A DNA stretch of 64,000 bases from Eudorina sp. 2006-703-Eu-15 (Eukaryota; Chlorophyta; Chlorophyceae; Chlamydomonadales; Volvocaceae). Below, piece by piece: positions 37,212 to 47,500 of the stretch. The stretch is from contig BDSI01000026.1 in NCBI GenBank assembly GCA_003117195.1, positions 186,001-250,000 of the forward strand, written 5' to 3'. The notes under the pieces are model-generated. The model was given only the letters and a program-made list of their open reading frames with translations, ran no database searches and was not told the DNA's origin. A program made the position numbers and the translations under genes. Position 1 is the first letter of the stretch. The number at the start of each line of letters is the position of its first letter.

Positions 37212-37416
37212 TAGCAGCACGAAGGCTCGCTCAAGATGTCTGGAACGGGGGGTGACGATTCAAGTCACCATCGACGATCGACAGCAGCAATTTGAATCGC
37301 GCGGTAGTCAGCTCGCCAAGGTCTTTCGAGGCAGCGAAGGTCTCGAGGGCCTTGCGTTCGTCGTCAATCAGCTCCGGCTTGATTTACTTGAAGGCAGCCT
37401 TGCGGAAGCAGACTTC

Positions 37417-37670
37417 CAACGTGCTCTTGGCGTGCTTCGAGGCACTCGTCAGCGCCAGGAGAATCTTGAACACCGCATCCCGAAGGGCAGGTCGGATGGG
37501 GCTGACACGGTGGGTGCTGCCGATGGCCTCGAAGTACACCAAGAGCACATTGGAAGTGGCCACTTTGAGGCCACCACCGTGTCAGCCCCATCCGGCCTGC
37601 CCTTCGGGATGCGGTGTTCAAGATTCTCCTGGCGCTGACGAGTGCCTCGAAGCACGCCAAGAGCACGTTG
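37417..37670. repeat. 97-bp near-perfect inverted repeat with 60-nt loop
   Basis: 37417-37513 and 37574-37670 are reverse complements with one difference (GGTCGG versus GGCCGG), which could pair as a G-U wobble in RNA. The loop contains further short complementary blocks (GGCCTCGAAG with CTTTGAGGCC) and a palindrome, AAGTGGCCACTT. Confidence 0.95.
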
Positions 37671-38281
37671 CTGATGAGAAATGACCCACCAAAGGGCTCC
37701 GCGCTTGCGCCTGCTGCGGCCCAGTCCTGCACAACCCGACATGGGCGGTGGACGCACATTGCTGACCCCACCCAGGCACCTACCTGCCTAGGCAGCGCAG
37801 GGGCGGCATCCAACTCCAACCGGCGACGGAGCACCCATGCAGATTGCGCAGACTACATGAGGCTGCAGTCACTACCACGAATCAATCCCTAAATTAACCC
37901 TGGTAGGCATCTACCAGCATCTACCAGTTGCGATGACTGATAGCGGACAACGCCGCTCCCCTCGGTCTAGCGCCTGCCTGAAGGGTACAAGGGTTCAGCG
38001 TACAAGAGGTAACAGAAGCGGGACAACCGCGACCGGCGCCAGTGCGCGGTAGCGTCCCATGAGCCGTCTTCACAGGGAGCCACTTGGGTAGAGGGGATGT
38101 TGCGTCTTGGGGTTACAGCAACCGCGCGTACGAAATCAGCTGCGTCGCAACCGTCGCAGCAGTTGCACGACCTTCAGCTGCAACCTCTTCAGGATCCTTA
38201 CACGTGTGCAAAGAACGTCTAAGCAAATATCGTGTTATTTGAAAATAAAAAACATCGCGCATCGCAGATGTAGCCAAAAAC

Positions 38282-41200
38282 ATGGAACGCTTCACCGGTT
38301 TCTTGTTGGCCGAACGACTGGTGTACCTCGCGGTGCGTCCAAATACACCTAATAAGTATATTGTGACTATATCTGAAGTGTAGTTTTGAATTTTGATGGA
38401 GATGCGATCTGGAGTTTCCGCCCTCCTCGCAGTTGGTCGCTGGGCTGCAGCTCAACGTGCTGCGCGAGGGCCACCGCTTCGCGCGCCAGGTCCAATCAGT
38501 CGTCTCGCTGCCGGGCCTGCGGGACGAGGGGACCGTCCTCGGACGCAACGACCTGTCGGACTACCAGTGGCGCAGCTTCCGGGATGCCGTACCGCTGCTG
38601 TCCGTCGCCCTGGTCGGCTTCCTGGCCCTCGCCCGCCTGGTGAGAGGTCTAAAAGGGTCAATGTCCCATCTTTGGGCATGATGTCTCGATCTCCTCCAAG
38701 CTGAGAGATTGGTTTGATTGGTTGATGCAACCACTGTTGTTGATGATGTAGGGGTGGGCGTTGATGCAAGGGAAGGAGACGGGGTGCGGATATGTAAATG
38801 ATGTCGCCCCGGAAGAAATTCCCGCGCGGAGCGAGATTAGTAGGTCCTGATGCCGGGGGCTGGTCTCGCGGATGGCCTTCGCCGTGAGGGCGCCCGCACC
38901 CTCCACCATGTGGCAAACCGACCGCTGCAAGCCCTCCTGAACCGCGGTCGAGGCGGCGCCGGGCACCTGCCTCACCAAACCGATGGGTGCCAGTGGCGAC
39001 CGCTGACTGGTTCGCGGTCCCAGAACCCCCGCGGCCACCTACAGACACGGTTCTGGGCGGGCTTATCATTTAACACACCCGTCCTCCCACCCCGCCACCC
39101 CTCGGCTCCCCTGACGCAGGCGCGGTGCTTCCCCGGCAGCAGGCAGGTCCTGATGGTCGCTCTGTCCCTGGCCTTCCTGGGTGAGGCCTCGGGCGCGTGT
39201 GGGCCCAGCCAGCAGCAATAGGGTCGTCCGGGGAACCTTCCCTGAAACCGTCAAACGGCGGCAGGCAGAGTCTGCGGCCGCGAGCCTCGCCTTCCCCTCG
39301 CCTTCCTTCCCCTCCCCTCGGTAGGACGTCGCGTGTCAGCTCCACCACCCGCCTCGTCCGGTGCCCCCTGACCCCTCCAATCCCCGACCCTACCCCACTC
39401 GACCTGCCCGCATCCTCTCCCCGCACCGCACCGCAGGGGCGCTGCATGGCGCCTGTGCCGTCTACGTCTTGGCCCTGACAACTGGCGCGTACGGCATCAG
39501 CCGCTTGCTGGCCGACAAGCCGTACGGGTGCGCTCCGGGACGCTCCAGGGGGGGACCCGCTTGTGTACGGCGATTGGTCGCGTGGATGCACAAGTCTCAG
39601 GTCACCTGTCTGGTGTCTTCGGCACCCACCAACGCCTGTCGTACCGTACTTCGCCAGGCAGCCAGCCAGGCAGTCAGCCAGGCAGCCAGCCAGGCCAAGG
39701 GTACGTAGAGGACGCCTCGCCGGCAGCAGGAAATCTCCCTCCAGAAGGTTCCTCTGCCAGGTGTTTTCTCTGCCACGCAGCCAAGCACGCCCTCCACCCC
39801 TTCCGCTCCCCTCGCCGCGCAACAGGATATTGGTCGTGTGGGGCTACTGTTGCGGGACGCTGCTGCTGGCGAGGCTGAGTGAGGGGCTGCCCTTCGCCTG
39901 GATCAGGTGAGGGGAGGGCAGGGGGGCCCGGTCACGTTCGGTGTGAGGTAGGCAACCGAGGGGCCTCGGAGGAGCGGAGCGGATGTGTGGGGCGAACCCA
40001 CCTCCAGGGGGCCGCTGGGTTTCTCTATCCGTCCATCTCCTTAACGTGCCCAAAGAGTGACTCCTTTTGGACCCCCCCTCCCCGGCCTCCCCCCTACCCC
40101 GGGGGGAACCCCGACCGCAGCCCCACCCTGGAGCCCCTGGACCGCCACCGGGGCCTCCTCCGCTGGCACATTCACTACAACCTGCTCGTGCTCAGATGCA
40201 TCTCCTTCGCGGCCGACCTGCGGTGGGCCCGGGACGGGAAGCGCCAGCAGCGGAACGATTCCAAAGACGGCGGCGGCGGCGACAGCGGAGGCGGCAGTGG
40301 GGGCACAAGCGCCGGTAGCCTGGATTTGGAGCTCGGGGCAAGTCGTACAATGCCGTACATTGTAGGGTGTGACGGCGGATGAACTGTAGGTGCTGCCGTG
40401 CAGGCGCTGGCGGAGCAGTCCCTACCGTTGCCGTACTACAGCCTAATGCCGTACCTGGAGTACGTGCTGTACCCGCCGCTGTACATCGCGGGGCCCACCA
40501 TCACCTTCAACAGCTTCGCGGCGCAGCGGATGCTCCGACGACAGCCGCTGCTGCGGCCGCGGCAGGTCGGAGTTTCAGGGCTTCGGGATTTCTGGGCTCC
40601 GGTTTCAGGGTTCCTTATATACATGTTACTGGCTTGCTGCATCATGCAGGTCGTACTGTACGGACTGCGACTGGCGCTGGTCTGGTCTTGCCTGGAGCTG
40701 CTGACGCACTTGCTGCCGTACAACAGCATCGCCAAGCACCGAGTGCTTGACTGGCTGGCGGCGGCGGCGCCGGCGGCGGGGAGCAGCGCCAGCGGCGGCG
40801 GCGGCGGCTGGCCGACCCCGCGGCCCCTTCACTACGCCATCACCGGCTTCTGGGTCCTCCTGTTCATGTGGCTCAAGGTACCGTACACGTGTGTACGACA
40901 TTTATTCGTGTTAATAAGCGAACCCCGTGCCTGCGCTCGCCCCGACCCTCCCTTGGCCCCCCCAGTTCACCGTCCTGTGGCGCTTCTTCCGGCTCGTCGC
41001 GATGGCGGATGGTGTCGTACCTCTGGAGAACATGACGAGATGCGTGTGCGACAACTACGACATCGAGGTACGGCGCTGTACGACCACTTCTTGGACAAAA
41101 GACATGGCTCCCAGCCAGAGCCTGACGAGCCTGGCAGCCTCCCTCCCTCCCTCCCTCCCTCCCCCCCCGTGTCGCCCCCCCACCTGTAACCGCTACGACG

Positions 41201-43837
41201 TCTTCGCCTCCCCGCCCCTCTCTCTCCCCCCCCGCGGCACCTCACCCCGCACCTCACGTACCCAACACAGCCCGCCCGACCGCCCTAGGCGCGCCACCAC
41301 GCGGCACCCCACATGCAGGGGCTGCCCCGCTACGACCGGGCACGGTGGGGAGCCATATCCCGAACGTGGCCCGCCACCCGGTCGTCCGTCCCCGTGTCCC
41401 TGCCCCATGCTTGCTCCCCCTGTCGTGCATGCCGTACATGTCGTACGGCCTCCCGTCCCCGTCCCATATCCCACTTCCCCTCGTCCGCCCCGTCCTCTTT
41501 CGCGCCGCGCTGCCGGCCCGCCATTCTCGCATACTGTCTTCTTTTCGATGTTTGCTTTTGTCGTTCCCTACAATCGTTGCCACCCTCGCTCACTCCGTTC
41601 CTCGGCTTCCCTCCCTGCATCGCCATGGCCCTGGACATCGCCCGCGGCGCGGCTACTCCGTCTACCACCACAGGTCGGTAACGTATCTGTCCTTTCCGGG
41701 TTGGGTTGGGTTCGCAGTTTGCTTGTTGTGGCACTCCGGCAGCGCGGCCGCGCCGCCACGCGCCCGCGCGCGGTCCCTATCTTTTCGTTTGCTCTGCAGG
41801 TACCGCACCCCGTAAGTATACTGCGTTCTGCTGGGTGTGCCCGGGTTCGTTCTGCGGGTTTATTTATTTTTCTCAATTTAACCCCGGTAACCAATCGCGA
41901 AGCCACAATTCAAGGAGCACTTTTCCAACGCGACATCGAAATTATAATCGGCTTTGAATGCATCAAAGGAGGCGCCTGTGATCACCTCGCTGGTCATGCG
42001 TGGTGACACTGATTGCCGTACTTCAGGCTGTGATCAGCTGTCCCGTGGGTCGGTGGGTGTGCACTTCTTCGGACGGGCGGGCAATGTCGTGATGCTACCG
42101 GGTACGCGGCGTCCCACAGGTCCCACAGCCACCTGTCACATCAAGGCCCTCTTGCCTCCCTCCCCCTGTCGCCTCCCCCCTGCTCTTGTTGTCATCATGG
42201 TCATCAAAGTCCCTCCTGCCCGGTCCGCCACCCGCTATCCAGGGTTTCTGGCGCAGCTGGCACGCGTCGTACAACCGGTGGTTGGTTCGTTACATGTACA
42301 TCCCCCTGGGCGGCAGACGATGGCGGGCGATCAACGTCTGGGTGATCTTCACGTTTGTGGCGCTGTGGCACGATCTGGAGTGGCGGCTGTTGGGATGGGC
42401 GTGGCTCATGGCGGGCGCCATCGCGCCGGAAATGGTACGGCTAAATGTATACGGCGTTATACGGGGGGGGGTGTACGGCGGCTGTGACAGCCCAGATCTC
42501 CGCGGGGTACTTTTTCAGAAGTCTGCACGTAGGTTTCAACGCACCAATAGCCATGCCGCGCCGTACTGTGCCGCGATGTGTCGTACGACGCCGTACTACC
42601 GTATGCCATTTGAATGAATGAATGAACGTTACAGCGGACCCCCAATGCCGTGCCGTTGCGTCGCATCTTGGTGGTTTCGCAGCTGGTCAAGGCGCTGGGC
42701 CGCTCCCCCGCCCTGCGGCGCTGGCGGGGGAGCGCCGCCTTCCGCCACGCCGCCGCCCTGGCCGCCGCCCTCAACATCCTGATGCTCATGGCCGCCAACC
42801 TGGTGGGCTTCGTGGTCGGGGTGGACGGCATACGGCCGCTGGCGATCAAGGTGCGGGTGCGGGTGTAGGTGCGGGTGCGGGTGCGGGTGCGGATGTAGGT
42901 GCGGGTGCGGGTGCGGGTGCGGGTGCGGGTGCGGGTGCGGGTGCGGGTGCGGGTGCGGGTGCGGGTGCGGGTGCCCACCCCCGGCGACCCCACAACACCG
43001 AATTGTTATTTTAGGCCTTGCCCAAAATGCGGTTTGTGGCGCAAGGTGAGACAGACGTGCTCGGGAGGGGCGGTTGTTTCGGTTGGCTGGTGCTCCTAGG
43101 CTCCTAGGCTAGGTAGGCTAGGTACGGCACTCGGCCGTGCGGGTGAGCCTCGCAGTCTGTTGGGCCTGTGCTGCTTATTAGTCGTCGTTTTCCGCCTTCG
43201 CAGACTAGTAAAATAGTAGTGGTATCACTTCTGGTACAGTAACGGGCCGCTGATTGGGCGCCGCCCAGCAACAGAGACAGCGGCCTGAGACAGCGGCCTG
43301 CAGACCCGCGAATGACACATTGGAAGCGGTATCGTCGTCCTGTAAAGACGCATCTTGAGTTCAAAAACGCCCCCCAGCACGAGGGCATCGAGCCTTCAGC
43401 CCCAATGGACTGTTTACACTTTAAAGGTCGCCATCCCCGCCCCTAACTCGTCCTCGTTCTCGTCCCCGCTCCTCCTTGTCCTCTTCCTCTTCCAACCCCA
43501 AACCCCTATGGCGTATGGCTGCCAATGTCCTACGAACCCCAACCCCCCCAATACCCAGGTCCTGGGCCAGCCGCGCTTCCTGGCCGTGGTGCTGTTGGCG
43601 CTGTTCAGTGCAGCGCAGCTCATGTTCTGGAAGCGGGAGTTCGAGGCAGGGGCCACCCGCGCAAGCACCCGCGCCGGTGCCGGTGTCGATGTCGGTGTCG
43701 GTACGAGCAGCGGCAGCGGTGGCGGTGGCGGGAGGCCTGCCTGCGATGGCGGCCCCGCCACCAGCAGTGCCGCCGACGGCACTTGTAGCGGAAGCGGTGG
43801 CGGTGGCGGTGGCGGAGGGCGAGCACTGACTCTGTGA
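38282..43837 (+). CDS. MBOAT-family membrane-bound O-acyltransferase, GUP1/HHAT-like (616 aa)
   Basis: Twelve exons chain in phase: 38282-38320, 38433-38639, 39120-39180, 39437-39527, 39826-39906, 40121-40361, 40404-40565, 40650-40877, 40966-41067, 42243-42434, 42683-42850, 43559-43837 (1851 nt). Family signatures: SDYQWRSFR, LRWHIHYNLLVLRCISF, YPPLYIAGPTITFNSF, WRFFRLVAMADGV with ENMTRCVCDNYDIE, then GFWRSWHASYNRWLVRYMYI and PLGG, and VALWHDLEW, whose His (about residue 447) is the family's catalytic histidine. Many hydrophobic spans fit a polytopic ER membrane protein. Yeast GUP1 remodels GPI-anchor lipids and animal HHAT palmitoylates Hedgehog; the substrate here is unknown. The first exon (13 codons) and the donor at 40361 (GTAGGG) are the weakest parts. 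The C-terminus has an unusual Ser/Gly-rich tail. Confidence 0.88.
42845..42976. repeat. (GGTGCG)n hexanucleotide array in an MBOAT intron
   Basis: About 20 copies of GTGCGG, two changed to GTGTAG. The array begins at the very donor of the intron (AAG|GTGCGG), so the first repeat unit doubles as the 5' splice site, and several later units could be cryptic donors. Confidence 0.85.
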
Positions 43838-44394
43838 TGAGGAGTTGCAGCTCTAGCCCCTTTTGACGTTTTGAGCATTCGCAGAGTGGGCCCGTTTCGA
43901 GTGTGTGACCGATGCGTGTGTGTGGGTGGGAGGGGGTGCGGCTCGGCAAGCAGTGGTGTTGGGCGGGTGGCGGTGGTGGAGTCGATCAGCCGCTGGACCT
44001 GGTGTCAGACATCCGGTGTGGTGTGTTGTCCCTGGTTCCCCTTCCCTGGCCGCCGCCGGATAGAGTGGATGGAGGGGCAGGGTGAGAGGGTGGAGGGTGA
44101 CCGGTATCGACACGCAACCTAAGCAGCAACTGGAAGCAACCAAGAGCTGCTCAGACCCGGGCTGCTCTTCCGCCGGCCGCCAGCGGCGACCGTTGTCTAC
44201 CGCGTTCGGTATGGTGTCGCTGCTGTCGACAAGCCACAGCCGCCAGCGCGCGGTTGACCAGGTATCCCTGCTGCCGGGCTTGCCTCTGCTGGGACGGATG
44301 CCCCGCTGCCGCTGTTCTCATGACAATATGCACCTGATGACTCGGGACCCAAACGCTATCCCATGACACGATATGAATGAATGAACGAACGAAA
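43838..44394. other. Convergent 3' spacer between MBOAT and AAA genes
   Basis: Tail-to-tail intergenic region. No TGTAA was found for the MBOAT gene on the plus strand. It carries a (GAAT)n-like run at 44374-44394 next to the AAA gene's polyadenylation signal. No coding content. Confidence 0.5.
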
Positions 44395-44399
44395 TTACA
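44395..44399 (-). terminator. Polyadenylation signal TGTAA of the AAA ATPase gene
   Basis: Minus-strand TGTAA 113 nt after the AAA gene stop at 44512. It lies in GGGGTCCGCTGTAA followed by an ATTC-like run, a combination repeated elsewhere in the window. Confidence 0.55.
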
Positions 44400-44511
44400 G
44401 CGGACCCCGAAAAGGGATCAACGGTGTATACCAGGGCAAGCCCCAACAGGCCCCACCGACAAGGCGGCAACGAAGACACCTCCACATGTGTCAACCTCCC
44501 AGTACGTGGGG

Positions 44512-47500
44512 CTACTGCTGCCCGCCAGTCAGCCAGGAGGGCAGCGACCTGCCGCCACCGGCCGCCCCCAACAATCGGTTAATGGCGCCCGCCGCTGATG
44601 CCTGCTGCTGTACACTCTGTACGGCAGTGGCGCGCTCGTCCGCTGACGCCAGGTACTCGGACAGGGGCGGCAGTTCGTCCTCCCGGACCTCCCCACGGAT
44701 AATCTGGATGGGGGATGGAGGTTTCGGGTTTCGGGTTTCGGGGAGGAGGCGGTCATCAGTTTGGTGTTCTCTTGTGGTTCCGCTGTCTTGATTGACGCAA
44801 CGGGGAGGCGGGGGGACCGGGGGAGCTAGGAAGGCGCGAATGAGCGCTGCACGAGGAACACGGCACGGGTCTGCACGGGCTCTTTATATCGCACCGTGAC
44901 GGCCCTACTTGAGACCAGATACGGTAGAGGATAGAGGGTCGACTCAACAGCGCCCAACTGGCCCCAAGTCCGGTACCTTCGCTTCGTCCCTCTCCTTGCA
45001 ACCTGGAGACCCTGCCCCGGCCCCCCTCATGCCCCCCTCATGGCCCCCTCGTGCCCTCCCATCTCATGTCTCCCCCCTCTCACTTTGGACGCCCAGCGCC
45101 TCTCCGTGTGCTCGCACACGTCCCGCAGGTCCCGGCCGCTCATACCCGGGGTACGGTCCGCCAACTGGCCCAGCTCGGGGTCGCTCAGCTGCTGCGCGTA
45201 CTGCCGCAGAATCAGCTTCCTGTGCGGGCACACGAGAGCGGGAGCCGGGAGGGCGGGTCGCAGGGCGCGGCTGTGTGCACACATGCATGCGTCGTGAGCT
45301 AATGACTGGCGGCCTATCTCAAGTCTGGGAGGTCGGACAACAAAGATACGGTATGGTGCACTTTGGGGTGGATCTCGTCGTCAGCGGGCGCCGCCGCAAC
45401 CGTTCATCCCTCAAGGCGCGTGAATCATCAGGCACACGCCGGTACAGCAAAGGGGTACATGCCGTACTTGCCGTACACTTAATGTCATACATGCCGTACA
45501 TGTTCTGTCGTACATCCGTACCTGCATGCCGCGTCCGGCAGCCCAAAGGTGAGCACGAGGTCGAACCTCGAGAGCAGCGCGGGATCTAGGTCCGTCTTGC
45601 GGTTGGTGGCGCCGATCACGACGGTGCGCTTCGTCTCGGCGTCGAAGCCCTCCATCTCCCGGAGCAGCACCGACAGCAACCGACGGCTCACCTCGTGCAA
45701 GCCGCCGGCCTGGCGGTTGACGGTTGGTCGTTGGATGATGGTTGAGGGATGTAGGTGAAGCCGTGGACCGTGTTGATTGTGCGTCCGTACATACAGCACA
45801 GATCCCGTGCCGAATGACGAACAAAAAACACGATGTCGTCCTTGCAGGTGCCGTACAACACGCATAGACAAGATGTCGTACCGGCTACTCGGGCCAACTG
45901 ATTGTTGCATCCACCGGAGTGCCCTAACCCCGCTAGGCCGGGTAGGTTGGTCACTCCCTGGCTCCCACCGTTTTTAACCCCGGCTGCCGTACCTCTCGGT
46001 TGCCCCCCAACGCGTCAAGCTCGTCCAGGAATATGATGGCGCCGCCCATCGCCTCCGCCGCTTTGAACACCGCCCCCAGCTGCTGCTCGCTCTGACCGTA
46101 CCATTTCGAGAGTACGGCCTCGAGGGGCAGGTAGATCAGCGGTACGGCAGCCTGGCTGCTGATGACACGTGCACTCGTGGTCTTGCCTGCGTACGGCAGC
46201 GTACAGCAGTGTTGCGAAGGGCAAAACACCTGAGCCTGTGGCCGGAGGACGAAACCCTGCTTCCGCTCCCCGCTCCCGCTCGCACTCGCTCATACCTCGC
46301 TTATACCTTGCTTATCATCATCGCGCTTAAACAACCTACTGGCAGCCAGCTTTAATCCCTACTGGTAGCGGTTTCTATTTTAAAACCCCAACCTACTGGG
46401 AACGATAGATTCTCTTGCCCAAGCGATCCAGGGCGCCCCGGCCCGGCGTGTCCACCCCAAATCCCAAAAGGATCACTCCAACGCGAAAATGTTCGGACTC
46501 CCGCGAGTTAGTTGTGGCCAGGACCAATCACCGGAGGTCCCGACCCATGGGTCCCGACCCGCGTTCCCCATAGGTCCCGATCCATGGGTCCCGCCCGACC
46601 CATGGGTCCTAGGTCCCGGGTCCCACACACCTGTGCCGGGCGGCCCCTCGAACAGCACCGCCCGCGGGCGGATGTTGGCGAAGGTCTTGCGGGTGGACCG
46701 AGCGAGCTTGGCGTACACGTCGGGGCGCAGGAGCGGCAGCAGCAGGCAGTCCTCGATGGTGCGCTTCTGTTCGTCGTACCCGGCGAGGACGCCCCAGTCC
46801 ATCTTGTCCTTGCTGCCCGGGGGAAACACCTGCATGCCGTACAGTGTACAAACACGTGGTGTACGGTACACAAAGCCACGTCGGGCAGCCACGTGGCAAC
46901 TCGCAAGCTCTCAAAAGAGGCGGGGACCCGGGAGTGAGTGCACAGGCAAGACGGGGCGCCGGGGCGCCTGAGGCGCCAGCTCCGAAACCGGGCAGTCCCA
47001 AAAAAGGCTGTCCAAAAAAGGCGCTTCATCGTAAACCCGTAAAACCACCCCGATGCTTCGAATGCCAGCCGACGGAGTTCATGGATATTTGTTAAGCTTT
47101 TCAGTGAGGCAGGTCAACGAACCAAAGGGGCCTGGGCCTTGGAGTGCTACGCACCGCGTCCCGCTGTACGGCATTCATGAAGCCGTATATCCTCCAGCAC
47201 TCCTATTGCGACCTGTTGTTGCGCGCTACCCGGTACGGAAGGCATCGACTCCCTCACCTGCGCGCCCATCGCCAGCAGCTGCTCCACAGCTCGCGCGGCC
47301 GCGGGGCTGCCCCAGTCGTGGCCCTGCGCGCTCGACCCGCCGTGACCCTTGGGTCGGTGCTGTAAGGACGGCGGCGCCGGGAGGCCCGGAAAGCCAACGC
47401 CGCCCTCGGGGCCTGCGACAAAGCCGCCGGACATTTGACGTATGGCACATACATCAGTTAAAGGGAGTACGACTCGTTCACAGTTGTGCCGTACCGTATG

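Larger units (their letters stand above)
36172..38281. other. Non-genic tract with inverted-repeat locus between SR and MBOAT genes
   Basis: No exon chain is visible. Open frames occur on both strands around 36.46-37.1 kb (for example 36530-36883 +, 36570-37094 -) without recognisable domains; they could derive from a mobile element. The segment 37075-37670 holds two long inverted repeats, listed separately. Between them, the minus strand has a short protein-like stretch (IKPELIDDERKALETF, then ASKDLGELTTARF) interrupted by a TAA, which looks like a fragment of a former gene. Confidence 0.45.

Noticed and set aside
42850..42976. Telomere-like G-rich hexamer repeat
   Set aside because: GGTGCG is not a green-algal telomere repeat (TTTTAGGG or TTTAGGG types); the array is intronic.
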